Below, in pieces: positions 45,315 to 53,621 of a stretch of 64,000 nt of DNA. Under the pieces are notes generated by a model that ran no database searches, had not been told where the DNA came from, and saw only the letters and a program-made list of their open reading frames with translations. The stretch comes from Paenibacillaceae bacterium (GTDB lineage: Bacteria > Bacillota > Bacilli > Paenibacillales > Paenibacillaceae). Location of the stretch: NCBI GenBank assembly GCA_004134985.1, contig REGQ01000064.1, positions 394,530 to 458,529 of the forward strand, written 5' to 3'. Position 1 is the stretch's first letter; the number at the start of each line of letters is the position of its first letter. Made by a program: the position numbers and the translations under genes.

Positions 45315-45317
45315 TTT
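45308..45317 (-). other. Programmed -1 frameshift site A AAA AAC followed by stop
   Basis: In the zero frame the codons are GTA AAA AAC TAA. The heptamer A-AAA-AAC is a classical -1 slippery sequence, and the immediate TAA stop could add to pausing. A stable hairpin of the usual kind was not found at the usual short distance; the next strong hairpin is at 45118-45133. Confidence 0.75.
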
Positions 45318-45730
45318 ACGTCTTCCACCAGATCATTGATGTCCTTGTCGAAACCGTTGATTTGCTGCACCTTAATAAGCAGGTCAGCGTACTCACCGGG
45401 AAGAAGCATTTTTTTCAGCAGCGATTCCGCGCCCAAGGCCCCATAGGATTGCTGCAGTTCCACATTTTTAAGGTCAGGGAATACAACCCCAACCACCGCC
45501 ATTTTGGCGGTGTAGTCATCCGTCGAGAATTCGGTTTTTTGCGTACCATTTCTTCCCTTGATTCGTTTCGTGGATGCTTTCCGCAACTCCGCGTTCTCTT
45601 CCTCCGTAATGCTCCTGACCTTCCATTTGATTGGTTTTCCGTTCTCATCTTTAAATCGTGGAGACACCGGAATTTCCTCAACCGTATCCAAAGGCGCGTT
45701 TTGCGCAAAAAATGCTTGAAAATCGCTCAT
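45308..45730 (-). CDS. xkdN: Tail assembly chaperone (XkdN-like), zero-frame product
   Basis: A 140-residue protein: IPVSPRFKDENGKPIKWKVR, EEENAELRKASTKRIKGRNG, AKMAVVGVVFPDLKNVELQQ, KKMLLPGEYADLLIKVQQING. It stops at TAA directly after a slippery site. Zero-frame partner of the GT-type fusion. Confidence 0.88.
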   Translation of the reverse strand: MSDFQAFFAQNAPLDTVEEIPVSPRFKDENGKPIKWKVRSITEEENAELRKASTKRIKGRNGTQKTEFSTDDYTAKMAVVGVVFPDLKNVELQQSYGALGAESLLKKMLLPGEYADLLIKVQQINGFDKDINDLVEDVKN

Positions 45731-45757
45731 TTTTGTAATCCCTCTTCCTATTTTTTA

Positions 45758-46228
45758 TTAACCCAAAGTCGGGGTTTTAAATGTATTGGCCATATCAATA
45801 TCCACATCATCAAAAGTGAAATCAATGTCAGCCTCCAAGGCGTCCGCATCTGTATCGAGCATAACCAGGGGTACGCTATCCAGATTGACGCCTTTCAGCA
45901 CAACGGTTTGCTTCCCGATGGATGAAGTAGGATCATCATTCACCACCATGATGTCAAAATAGATATCCTTTCCTTCCTTGATGTACTGATACATAATTTT
46001 CAGGAAAACCGATGTTACAAAAAAGATTGTCATACTGCCTGAGCCACTCCAGCCGGTCGCCTTATTTTGGGTGCCTCGGCGGCCCAATACTTTGACTTCA
46101 GCTTTCTGCTTCTCGGCAGTCGCTTCGATGTTTTTCAAGTAAAACATTTCTTCTCGCTTACCGTTGATTGTGGCATACGCTCGTCCTTCTTGGCCGCTAA
46201 TCGTATCCTGAGCTTTTAAAAATCCCAT
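45758..46228 (-). CDS. xkdM: Phage tail tube protein (XkdM)
   Basis: A 156-residue tube protein of the XkdM family: MGFLKAQDTISGQEGRAYAT, EMFYLKNIEATAEKQKAEVK, GWSGSGSMTIFFVTSVF, and PLVMLDTDADALEADIDFTF. ATG 46228 behind AAGGATGAGGGCA. Inner tube of the contractile tail. Confidence 0.92.
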   Translation of the reverse strand: MGFLKAQDTISGQEGRAYATINGKREEMFYLKNIEATAEKQKAEVKVLGRRGTQNKATGWSGSGSMTIFFVTSVFLKIMYQYIKEGKDIYFDIMVVNDDPTSSIGKQTVVLKGVNLDSVPLVMLDTDADALEADIDFTFDDVDIDMANTFKTPTLG

Positions 46229-46250
46229 TGCCCTCATCCTTTCCTATGAA

Positions 46251-47576
46251 TTAACCGACCATGACGTCCATATAAATTTTTTCCATCGAATCCACCGGCT
46301 GAATTGCCAACTGAACATATACGCTGTCCGCCTCTTCGCCCGCAGACAATAGAATGTCACTTTGGGGATCAAAGTTTTGAATGGCCCCCATCGCCTGCAG
46401 GGCTTCCAGATACGTCACAATCTCACTCCGGAGCATGGCGCGCCCGTCCTCGTTATTACTCACTTTGCCGAGATAGGCCAACTCAAAGTTACGCTTTAAG
46501 TCATTGGCAATGCCGTCAAGCACCCTAATGACGCGGTTTTTGCTGAACGGCTTACCCTTTTCCACTGTGAAGCTTGTCAGTGTATTGATGTCTTGTTCAA
46601 TTACAGCCATCCCGTTGGCTGTTGTAATGATCAGTTCCCCATCTCGCAGCGCCTGTACAATCTGCGAATTGGTGTATTTGGGATAGCCTTCAACTGCATT
46701 CGGGATGGCCATATAGGTTAACCCTTCATTCATGCCCGCTGCTGCTTCCATCGCTGCAATCTCCCAAACCAAACTGACCGCCTCGACTTGCAGACCGTCA
46801 GAGGTGATCACACCGTTTTTAAGGCTGATCACACCCTCGAAATCGGCTTGAGGGTACCGGACAACTACAGCAACTACCTTCTTGCCCTCATCCCTCAGTC
46901 GCTTAATGTAGGCGATGACAAGTTGAATCGTTGGCTGGTCATCGGTTGGGATACCAATAACGTTGTACTCTTCCGCCTCGAAGGCAGCGAGGGCTGCCGT
47001 ATAGTCGCTACCCGTCGATGTTCCTGTTGTGCCGCCTGTGAGCTTAACGCCGGCAGAAGCCGTTAGTTCCCCGGTGCCAGTGAAGGTGATGAAATCCGTG
47101 TTAACCAAATCCTCGACAAGCTCCGCAGATTGACGATCCACCTCGAAGCTATCCAAGTAGGTAATGACATCAAACTTGCCAGCATTGTCCAGGTCGGACT
47201 GCACAGAAACTGTCAGATCATTACCTCTCAATCCGCCATATTTAGCCGTTGCCGTAGCAGCGCCAATTGTCGCGGTCGCTTTAGCTGCTCCTTGCGCTCC
47301 GAGACGGTAAATCAACACACGGCGAGCATGGGACAAAGCGGCTCTGATGTGGCGAATACGGGCGTCTGATGGGGCGAATCCGAGTAATGCCAAAGATTGC
47401 GTTTCGAATGATTCAGAATCAATGATAGTAATCCCCGTGGCGCCCCATGGCATGGATGCCGGGAACGCAACAATGCCCCGTTCCCCTATGGTGTTGGGGG
47501 TAGTCGGTTTCGACCTGAAATTGATATAGACGCCTGGTCTAATCTTGTTTTGGGTATTAAAGGTACCGCCGGCCAT
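46251..47576 (-). CDS. xkdK: Contractile tail sheath protein (XkdK)
   Basis: A 441-residue sheath protein: KIRPGVYINFRSKPTTPNTI at the N-terminus, FAPSDARIRHIRAALSHARR, YNVIGIPTDDQPTIQLVIAY, and the C-terminal EEADSVYVQLAIQPVDSMEK that closes the sheath fold. It shows that the virion has a contractile (myovirus) tail. Confidence 0.94.
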   Translation of the reverse strand: MAGGTFNTQNKIRPGVYINFRSKPTTPNTIGERGIVAFPASMPWGATGITIIDSESFETQSLALLGFAPSDARIRHIRAALSHARRVLIYRLGAQGAAKATATIGAATATAKYGGLRGNDLTVSVQSDLDNAGKFDVITYLDSFEVDRQSAELVEDLVNTDFITFTGTGELTASAGVKLTGGTTGTSTGSDYTAALAAFEAEEYNVIGIPTDDQPTIQLVIAYIKRLRDEGKKVVAVVVRYPQADFEGVISLKNGVITSDGLQVEAVSLVWEIAAMEAAAGMNEGLTYMAIPNAVEGYPKYTNSQIVQALRDGELIITTANGMAVIEQDINTLTSFTVEKGKPFSKNRVIRVLDGIANDLKRNFELAYLGKVSNNEDGRAMLRSEIVTYLEALQAMGAIQNFDPQSDILLSAGEEADSVYVQLAIQPVDSMEKIYMDVMVG

Positions 47577-47759
47577 TTAGTCCACCTTCCTTTGGTAAAA
47601 TTGTTGCAGCCTTTGCTGCGCTTCCGCTTCGCTGTACTCTTGGTTGTCATCAAGCACAACCTGCAGCACATCTTTTTCTGCGGATGAGTATTTAACCGAT
47701 GCCAAAAACTGCGCCTTGGCATACGTTGGCGCAGCAGCTTTGGTTTGAGATTTGCTCAT
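47577..47759 (-). CDS. Small hypothetical protein between tail terminator and sheath
   Basis: A 60-residue helical protein (AQFLASVKYSSAEKDVLQVV; EAQQRLQQFYQRKVD). In PBSX-like phages a similarly short gene precedes the sheath gene. Overlaps the upstream gene by 4 bp. Confidence 0.65.
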   Translation of the reverse strand: MSKSQTKAAAPTYAKAQFLASVKYSSAEKDVLQVVLDDNQEYSEAEAQQRLQQFYQRKVD

Positions 47760-48193
47760 TTGACATGTCCCTCCTGGACCATAACCTGCATGACAGGGCC
47801 GTCTTTCTTGTCACGCATGAGATGAATATTGTAGTCCACAAAAAAATGGAGCACACCGTTTATGATCTCGTGCCGCATTTTTGTACCGCGGATCAGACCA
47901 TTGCATTCGATGTACTCCAATCTATCGTAAAGCGATTCGGCAACGCCGTGCATTTCCTCATTCTCAGCCACTTGATCATCCGCATCAAATCCTTGTGGAA
48001 AGTAGTGGACATCGAATGTGTGCTGTCGCATGTACCGGCGCCCCAACTTGCGTGTATGGTTGACCGGGAAAAGCTTGATAAAGAAGGAAGGAGGGTCAAG
48101 ATTCTGTTTGATCTCTTCGCCGTGAATCGGAATATCTGGATACCTATCGTCCAAGGCTCGCGACATTGCGCTAATGACATCATTGATCACCAT
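47756..48193 (-). CDS. Tail terminator / completion protein (XkdJ-like)
   Basis: A 145-residue protein: VISAMSRALDDRYPDIPIHG, PPSFFIKLFPVNHTRKLGRR, FDVHYFP, and HEIINGVLHFFVDYNIHLMR are typical for phage tail terminator proteins of PBSX-like cluster. ATG 48193 behind GGAGGAAAAAGGTA. Confidence 0.75.
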   Translation of the reverse strand: MVINDVISAMSRALDDRYPDIPIHGEEIKQNLDPPSFFIKLFPVNHTRKLGRRYMRQHTFDVHYFPQGFDADDQVAENEEMHGVAESLYDRLEYIECNGLIRGTKMRHEIINGVLHFFVDYNIHLMRDKKDGPVMQVMVQEGHVK

Positions 48194-48719
48194 TACCTTT
48201 TTCCTCCTTTCCTCTTGGTGGCTTCCCGCTCAAAATATCTTCAAGCAACTGATTCTGTCGGCGCTGCAGGTACCCGGGTAAAGCCCGTTCGATTTCCTTC
48301 ATGCTGATCGCCAGCATAAATTTGCCTTCCACCCAACCATCCTTAGGGCCAACGTACATCCCGCCTGGCTCCCCTTTTGGAGGTTTGTACCCTGCGATGT
48401 AGCGAAATGTGTTTCCTTCCCATATACCGGGTATCCAGTGAGCGCGAAAGCCATTTTCGATGTACGATGCGTACTCCAGATTGTTGAATATCTCGACAGT
48501 ATAGGAATCGCCAGTCTTGATGACTTCCCCCACCGTCCAGGCGCGTCTTAATTGACCGTTACTGGATGGGGTGCGTTTCCGGATCTTCCGAAATGCGCGC
48601 ATCGCCATTTCATGTACAAAATCCCTGATAAATTGCTCAATGTGCTGATCGGCATTTTCAAGATTCTTTTTCATCCTCTTGAATTCCGAGAAATCAAACT
48701 TAGCCCACTTGCCCATCAC
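48180..48719 (-). CDS. xkdI: HK97 gp10-like head-tail joining protein (XkdI)
   Basis: A 179-residue protein with FSEFKRMKKNLENADQHIEQ, GQLRRAWTVGEVIKTGDSYT, NLEYASYIENGFRAHWIPG and FMLAISMKEIERALPGYLQR, the gp10/XkdI pattern. Overlaps neighbours by 4 and 14 bp. Confidence 0.85.
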   Translation of the reverse strand: MMGKWAKFDFSEFKRMKKNLENADQHIEQFIRDFVHEMAMRAFRKIRKRTPSSNGQLRRAWTVGEVIKTGDSYTVEIFNNLEYASYIENGFRAHWIPGIWEGNTFRYIAGYKPPKGEPGGMYVGPKDGWVEGKFMLAISMKEIERALPGYLQRRQNQLLEDILSGKPPRGKEEKGNGDQ

Positions 48720-49093
48720 GCTGTACCCTTTTTATTTAGGCTGATTTCTTGATGGCTGCTGTAGGGTGGGAAAGGCGCAGCAGCCGTATAGGTTTCGATG
48801 CGCCCTGTAGCCTTGCGTGTAACCTCCAGAACGTCCCCTTGCTTGATTTCTATTTCAGGGGCGATGAACAGTTTAGCGTCATACTTCACATCGTTCTGCG
48901 CTTCCGTCTGGCCGTTACGCGGCAGGCCCGTTTGCGATAACTTACACGGCTGATCTTCATGGATCTTAACAAGGGTTTGCTTGGTGACTTTTTTCACAGG
49001 GTCCTTTGCGTTTTCGTGCCGGCTGATTGTCACTTTGTCCTCATAAAGCTTTTCTATTGCCCTGCGCTGCCTGCGGTAATTAATCTTTGCCAT
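48716..49093 (-). CDS. Head-tail connector protein (XkdH-like)
   Basis: A 125-residue protein: RQRRAIEKLYEDKVTISRHE, DQPCKLSQTGLPRNGQTEAQ, YDAKLFIAPEIEIKQGDVLE, like head closure (stopper) proteins of PBSX-type phages. ATG 49093 behind AGGTGGTAGTT. Confidence 0.8.
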   Translation of the reverse strand: MAKINYRRQRRAIEKLYEDKVTISRHENAKDPVKKVTKQTLVKIHEDQPCKLSQTGLPRNGQTEAQNDVKYDAKLFIAPEIEIKQGDVLEVTRKATGRIETYTAAAPFPPYSSHQEISLNKKGTA

Positions 49094-49095
49094 AA

Positions 49096-49482
49096 CTACC
49101 ACCTCATACGACGATAATGATTTAGGTCAATGCGGTAATTTGTCACAACCTGATCAATTACCGATTTAGACGTATTCGTCACCCCACCGCCTGCGCTGCC
49201 GCCGGAAACCGATGTATCGCCCACCTTTACCGTAGCCCCGCCGCCAACGGAATCCTCGATCTCCTCGACGTTAGACAACTCCACCCTGGCAACGTCGATA
49301 ACCATACTGGCCCATACATACAGCAACCCGTCCGGCACCCGCTGAATATTGCAATAATGTTTGATACGGTATTCAATCTCTGCAATATAGCTGTAAATTA
49401 CTGGCTTATGCGTATCGTCTTCCAAGGGAATGCGACTCTTCACAATCGGCCAAACATCTGCAGCACTAATCACTGCTTTCAT
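49096..49482 (-). CDS. Head-tail adaptor protein (DUF3199/YqbG-like)
   Basis: A 128-residue protein: ISAADVWPIVKSRIPLEDDT, IEYRIKHYCNIQRVPDGLLY, then a Gly/Ser-rich insert (VGGGATVKVGDTSVSGGSAG) and YRIDLNHYRRMRW. The first part has the gp6-like connector fold pattern known from YqbG of skin and PBSX. Confidence 0.82.
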   Translation of the reverse strand: MKAVISAADVWPIVKSRIPLEDDTHKPVIYSYIAEIEYRIKHYCNIQRVPDGLLYVWASMVIDVARVELSNVEEIEDSVGGGATVKVGDTSVSGGSAGGGVTNTSKSVIDQVVTNYRIDLNHYRRMRW

Positions 49483-49612
49483 CTCCTTCCAGTTGGACTG
49501 TCATGGTTTCTTCGTCTTCGCTTTGGAAAACGTATGGCGTGCCTTCTGGTAGGTCTGGCCTGATCGGGTCGCCATCCTCCCCCGTGCCAATCTTTGCAAC
49601 GGTAACAATCAT
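49466..49612 (-). CDS. Small acidic phage protein
   Basis: A 48-residue product MIVTVAKIGTGEDGDPIRPD, then LPEGTPYVFQSEDEETMTVQ and an acidic end. ATG 49612 overlaps the upstream gene stop (4 bp) and its end overlaps the YqbG-like start by 17 bp, so it is within a tight operon. Unknown function. Confidence 0.6.
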   Translation of the reverse strand: MIVTVAKIGTGEDGDPIRPDLPEGTPYVFQSEDEETMTVQLEGDESSD

Positions 49613-50190
49613 ATTGTCATCACCCTAAACCAATCTACTCCAGCATTTGCCCATTCGGAGCCTACACCAAAACTAGTTGAATTCATTGCCATATCATCAA
49701 TGATCGTTAGCGCCAAGAACATCGGTACGTTGTTGTACCAAATGGATATTTGGTCTCCTAACAACCTGACACGGACAATTCCGTTGGGCGTGAAATTATC
49801 GATGTTACCTGACGCCAGTACAGTTTGTACACCATCAAGGTTACGGCGTAATTGCGTCTGTCCATTACTATTGTTAATGCTGATAACAAATATCTTTGGC
49901 CCTGATTCGTGACGGAAGACAACGCGGGAACGATTGGCCAAGCCAAAGATTTTTGCTTCAATCATTACATTTTTCTCCCCGGCGTCCAGATACACAATGT
50001 TGGACGCCGTATTTGCGGTGTTTTGGGCGATGTTGTCTTTGATTGCCATACTGCCATCGACAACAACCCACGATTGCCCCGTTACCGCCCGCCCTAATGC
50101 CGCCGCGTTAGGTCGGGTAAAATCATCCCATGCAATCACCCGACTTGGATTGAACACGCATATTTGTGATCCAACGCCAACGCCGATCAT
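49609..50190 (-). CDS. Putative virion glycan-binding / head-spike protein
   Basis: A 193-residue beta-rich protein: IAWDDFTRPNAAALGRAVTG, WVVVDGSMAIKDNIAQ, RVVFRHESGPKIFVISINNS, GIVRVRLLGDQISIWYNNVP, GVGSEWANAGVDWFRV. The pattern recalls LamG-like jelly-roll carbohydrate-binding domains. It directly follows the spike-base-like gene (TAATG overlap) and may form the outer part of a head spike; this is inference. Confidence 0.5.
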   Translation of the reverse strand: MIGVGVGSQICVFNPSRVIAWDDFTRPNAAALGRAVTGQSWVVVDGSMAIKDNIAQNTANTASNIVYLDAGEKNVMIEAKIFGLANRSRVVFRHESGPKIFVISINNSNGQTQLRRNLDGVQTVLASGNIDNFTPNGIVRVRLLGDQISIWYNNVPMFLALTIIDDMAMNSTSFGVGSEWANAGVDWFRVMTI

Positions 50191-50684
50191 TAATACACCG
50201 CCACAATGTCCGTTGCCGTTGTACCCGTTGCTCTGATCCGCTTAACGCTCAATGGATGTATGATCCCGGCAGCAATGTTTTTCAGTGTGATTGATGCCCC
50301 GGATGTTACCATATCAACGACGATATCCCCGGACGTGCCAACCATAATTCCTTTGGTTGCACCTGCAGCCAAGTCGGTTGTGTCATTAGGGGTTACAACA
50401 GCGGCCGTAACCGCGCTGGCCAACTTGGCGATATCGTCACGTCTTGCTAATGTGTTGTATTGCGCCGTAGCAAGTGACACCGTTCCGCTTATTGGTTGTA
50501 CGCCAGGTAGCGTGACCGGAATGCGGCCTTCATTATCTAACGGCCCCTTGATCGTCACTTCATCCGAGCCACCCGGACCTTCTCCGCCTCCCCCACCGAT
50601 TACTTTAACCGGCATTGGGTCTTCCGCTGATACAGCAATCGCTTTATTTAATAGCTTGTTCCAGAAGAAGTTCAATTGTCTCAC
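50190..50684 (-). CDS. Spike-base-like protein (RcGTA Rcc01079-type C-terminus)
   Basis: A 164-residue protein. The C-terminal half (VTPNDTTDLAAGATKGIMVG; ASITLKNIAAGIIHPLSVKR; IRATGTTATDIVAVY) follows the pattern I know from spike base proteins of the RCAP_Rcc01079 family, which sit on the capsid of a gene transfer agent. The N-terminal half is linker-like with a Gly-rich stretch. Starts at GTG 50684 (GTGA overlap with the gene before) or TTG 50675. Confidence 0.6.
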   Translation of the reverse strand: MRQLNFFWNKLLNKAIAVSAEDPMPVKVIGGGGGEGPGGSDEVTIKGPLDNEGRIPVTLPGVQPISGTVSLATAQYNTLARRDDIAKLASAVTAAVVTPNDTTDLAAGATKGIMVGTSGDIVVDMVTSGASITLKNIAAGIIHPLSVKRIRATGTTATDIVAVY

Positions 50685-50953
50685 TCCCCGACCGGGCGAA
50701 TTACTTTTGCTTCAAGAAGAACTTTGTAATCTTCTGCCGACACTTCAATCCTTTGGCCGACAGTAAAGCGGTCCCGGTTGTGCTTGCAGTTCGCAATGAC
50801 AACGGCCTTTACCAACTCGGGTTCCGGTTCAGGCAGTGTTGCTGGACCATCTCCTGCAGCATCTTGTTTTTGCTCGATGGCTGTACTATCACCATTCGTT
50901 TCATCAACGATCAGTGGAGCATCTTCATTCTGTGGCTGATTACTTTTTTTCAC
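50681..50953 (-). CDS. YqbF-like small phage protein
   Basis: A 90-residue protein with an acidic disordered N-terminus and a C-terminal VKAVVIANCKHNRDRFTVGQRIEVSAEDY...LEAKVIRPV, as in YqbF-like proteins found after the capsid gene in PBSX/skin. GTG start behind AAAGGGGTAGAAATCA. Confidence 0.65.
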   Translation of the reverse strand: MKKSNQPQNEDAPLIVDETNGDSTAIEQKQDAAGDGPATLPEPEPELVKAVVIANCKHNRDRFTVGQRIEVSAEDYKVLLEAKVIRPVGE

Positions 50954-50973
50954 TGATTTCTACCCCTTTCAAT

Positions 50974-51000
50974 AAAAATAGGAGAGGCGAATGCCCCTCC
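50974..51000 (-). terminator. Partial terminator after the major capsid gene
   Basis: GGAG-A-GGC / GCC-C-CTCC hairpin followed on the minus strand by TATTTTTATT. It would raise capsid mRNA over downstream genes. Confidence 0.65.
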
Positions 51001-52050
51001 TTAAGCTACTTTTGCAATAAATATGTCATCCATCGTTTCGAACGAAGGAAGAACGATCTCAGAAACAATCGCCTCAACGTTAACAGGATGTGGCTCCTTG
51101 ATTGTAGTGATTGCCACACCGGTATTTACAATAGATACTTCAGCCGAAGTTGCTCCAGCCATTAAATCAGCTTCCTCTGGAGTAGTACCGTACCAAGTCG
51201 TGCCGAGGTTTCCGTCTGGAAGGAGCGTAAAGAAGTCATCTGGGAAGAACTGATGTTTACTGCCGTCCTGCAGCCCATAAATCTTGTTGTAGACCGAAAC
51301 TCTGATGCTCAGTTTATTAAGCAAATACGCCTTGAGCATTTCGTCGGTCATAATGATGTTCTGACCGCCAATTGGATTCATATCCAATCTGATGGCCGGA
51401 TGCTCCATTAAATAGCCCCATGTCTTCTCAGTGCATATTGCACGGGTAATTGTTGCGCCGGTATCTCCATTAATAATCTTCTTCCAGCGCTGAATATCCT
51501 GAATCGGTGTGCTGTTAGGATCGCTCCATCTTGCTGAACCGGTGAGCGTTTCCTTGTGGCTATCTGCAAAGCCGTAGTTGTAATCATAGTGTTGACGCGT
51601 CTCGGCAGATGTAATGCGGATGTGACCACTCGAAAGCAACTGCATAATCATGCGTTCAGGAACGACCTGTGCACCGGCTACTAGTTTAGCCCGGTCGTTG
51701 AAAATTTGGGTGATTAGCGGCATTACATACTGGTCGTTGCTGTTATCCTGCAACCGAAGCAACTCTTGACGATCTTTCTCCCCAAGTCGCATGGACTCGC
51801 GAAAGAACGGCATTTCTGTCTCAATCTTACTGAATCCAATGCGATCTCGAAGCGTTGCCTTAGTATCGAACGCCGATGGCTGCAATGAGACCGGAACCCC
51901 GTGTGCGCCCTTAATCCACGAAAGATCAAGGCCCAACTTTTTACTTGCCGGGAACAACGCCGCCCCCAGGTATGGAATGTTATTGCTTGGGTTATTGGCG
52001 ATGTAAGTAGCAATCGCTCGTGAATTTACATAATCAAAGATAGAAGGCAT
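51001..52050 (-). CDS. Major capsid protein (protein E / XkdG-like)
   Basis: About 349 residues, phage major capsid protein E family: SIFDYVNSRAIATYIANNPS, LGAALFPASKKLGLDLSWIK, PFFRESMRLGEKDRQELLRL, GTTWYGTTPEEADLMAG, EPHPVNVEAIVSEIVLPSFE. Start ATG 52050 is preferred to 52059 because AAGGGGA then stands 10 bases away. It is preceded by a decoration and a scaffold gene, as usual for this capsid type. Confidence 0.93.
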   Translation of the reverse strand: MPSIFDYVNSRAIATYIANNPSNNIPYLGAALFPASKKLGLDLSWIKGAHGVPVSLQPSAFDTKATLRDRIGFSKIETEMPFFRESMRLGEKDRQELLRLQDNSNDQYVMPLITQIFNDRAKLVAGAQVVPERMIMQLLSSGHIRITSAETRQHYDYNYGFADSHKETLTGSARWSDPNSTPIQDIQRWKKIINGDTGATITRAICTEKTWGYLMEHPAIRLDMNPIGGQNIIMTDEMLKAYLLNKLSIRVSVYNKIYGLQDGSKHQFFPDDFFTLLPDGNLGTTWYGTTPEEADLMAGATSAEVSIVNTGVAITTIKEPHPVNVEAIVSEIVLPSFETMDDIFIAKVA

Positions 52051-52074
52051 CTTTTTCATTTCCCCTTTCCGCTA

Positions 52075-52431
52075 TTAGGCGATAAATGTGATTTGACTCA
52101 AAGCTGTAACTGCGTCTTCGTCAGGCGGTTCCGGCAGTTTAGCTAGATCAATAAAGCCGTGAATCAGAAGCGCACCGGGCGCTGGTCCATACGTAACATC
52201 CACATCGTTAAACAGAACGCCCTCAGCATTCTCGTCATTGGACTTCACGGCCAATTGCGTTGCATCTACAATAACGCCGCCACCCATGATCGTGCCGGCA
52301 GGGACAATCTTTTTGCCGTGTGCATTCTGTGCAATACCTGTGTCATCGACAGTGACCGCCAAATTTACATAATGGTCAGGAAATTTAAGGATTTCCTTAC
52401 GGTTGCCGTAATCCGTTTGTACAAACTTCAT
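52075..52431 (-). CDS. Head decoration protein (lambda gpD-like)
   Basis: A 118-residue protein: YVNLAVTVDDTGIAQNAHGK, KIVPAGTIMGGGVIVD, AEGVLFNDVDVTYGPAPGAL, LIHGFIDLAKLP. The PAGT...G...D pattern of gpD/SHP-like trimers is clear, and it lies between scaffold and capsid. Confidence 0.8.
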   Translation of the reverse strand: MKFVQTDYGNRKEILKFPDHYVNLAVTVDDTGIAQNAHGKKIVPAGTIMGGGVIVDATQLAVKSNDENAEGVLFNDVDVTYGPAPGALLIHGFIDLAKLPEPPDEDAVTALSQITFIA

Positions 52432-52437
52432 CTGTTA

Positions 52438-53079
52438 TCAACCTCCAAAATAATTATTTTGTGCTTTACTGGTATCAGAATTGCTTTTGGCAAATTCAGC
52501 AACTCGCTTCCCAAAATCTTCAGCTGTATTGCTGCCAGTTCCTTTATCGCCGCCACCCTCAAAAGGATTGACACCTTGAAACTTGAATCCACTGCCGCCC
52601 GTGTCCTCCGGGATAAAATAGAAGTCCTTGCCTTCACGGATGGTCTTGTATTGATCGTCAAAACCAGCCTTGATTTCCCCGTTTTCATCCAATTCAATCT
52701 TGTCCATGCTGAATTCGGAAATTACATTACTCATCGCTTTTTCGTGAACCTTGCCAGAAAGCTTCAATCTCAAGGCAGTTTCCGAACGCAATTTCTTAGC
52801 ATCGGCCTCAAACTTGTCCTTGGCAGCCGTGTTTTCTGTCTGCAAAGTCTCGATTTGCTTCTTCAATGCCTCCGCATCACCGCTTGATTTTTTCAATGCT
52901 TCAAGCTGTTTATCGCGTTCCTTGAGCGTGTCATCAGCGGTTTTCTTGGCATCGTTCACTTCCTTGAAACGGTGTTCAGGCACCCACCCCTTGTAGTTGG
53001 TTTCCACACCCCCAACCACAGCAGAAATCTGCGCATCGGTAAGCCCCTGCGCCTTCAAAAGCTCTTTCAACCAATCCAT
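52438..53079 (-). CDS. Scaffold protein (phage minor structural GP20 type)
   Basis: About 213 residues: MDWLKELLKAQGLTDAQISA, then a long coiled coil (EVNDAKKTADDTLKERDKQL...KLRSETALRLKLSG) and a disordered C-terminus (NPFEGGGDKGTGSNTAEDFG). Scaffold proteins guide capsid assembly. Start at ATG 53079 (53088 possible). Confidence 0.87.
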   Translation of the reverse strand: MDWLKELLKAQGLTDAQISAVVGGVETNYKGWVPEHRFKEVNDAKKTADDTLKERDKQLEALKKSSGDAEALKKQIETLQTENTAAKDKFEADAKKLRSETALRLKLSGKVHEKAMSNVISEFSMDKIELDENGEIKAGFDDQYKTIREGKDFYFIPEDTGGSGFKFQGVNPFEGGGDKGTGSNTAEDFGKRVAEFAKSNSDTSKAQNNYFGG

Positions 53080-53161
53080 GAATACCATCTCGCTTTCACT
53101 TTTTGTCCCGGTTGTGTCCGGTCATTTTTAAGGCCCCAGCAGTCTCAGCCAGAGCCCGAAT

Positions 53162-53506
53162 TTAATATCCGATGTTAATGTATGTTTTGTGTTTGGCCCT
53201 ATCATCATCGGCACCGTCAACCAAATCGTATGTCGCTGCGAAGATATCAGGTTTGCATGGGTATATTTCACCTTTGACACCCTTGATGATGTAATCCCCA
53301 TAATCCCCTCGCATTGTGCCTTCAAGCGTTTTGATCTCACAATAAGTTTTGGAGAACTCAAACGGGTCGTCATTGTCATCTTCATCAGTGACGCGATATG
53401 TGATGATCTCATTTTCACTAACTTTGTCCTGGAACCAGTCCGGGCGATCATCGATTCCCATTCTGAAAGCTTCAATTACTACCGGCTTTTTGCGATATTT
53501 AGCCAC
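53162..53506 (-). CDS. Conserved phage protein, unknown function
   Basis: A 114-residue acidic protein: KYRKKPVVIEAFRMGIDDRP, EGTMRGDYGDYIIKGVKGEI, YPCKPDIFAATYDLVDG. The KKPVVIEA...GD-IIKGV-GE-YPC-PDIF pattern is widely found in phages; role not known. GTG start behind AAGGAGCTGACAAA. Confidence 0.72.
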   Translation of the reverse strand: MAKYRKKPVVIEAFRMGIDDRPDWFQDKVSENEIITYRVTDEDDNDDPFEFSKTYCEIKTLEGTMRGDYGDYIIKGVKGEIYPCKPDIFAATYDLVDGADDDRAKHKTYINIGY

Positions 53507-53621
53507 TTTGTCAGCTCCTTATCCGCTCTCTGCTTCGGTCACGCCTCAACTCATCATTCTCGACCATCAGTTGCTGCAACCACCCTTCCCTCTCCTCAAC
53601 TTTCGCTAAATAAGAGGACAG

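Noticed and set aside
53507..53621. Short coiled-coil peptide frame after the gp7-like gene (…VEEREGWLQQLMVENDELRR)
   Set aside because: Protein-like and in the same frame after the stop, but only 18 codons follow the sole ATG and no ribosome binding site is present. Could be a lost C-terminal extension; not called.
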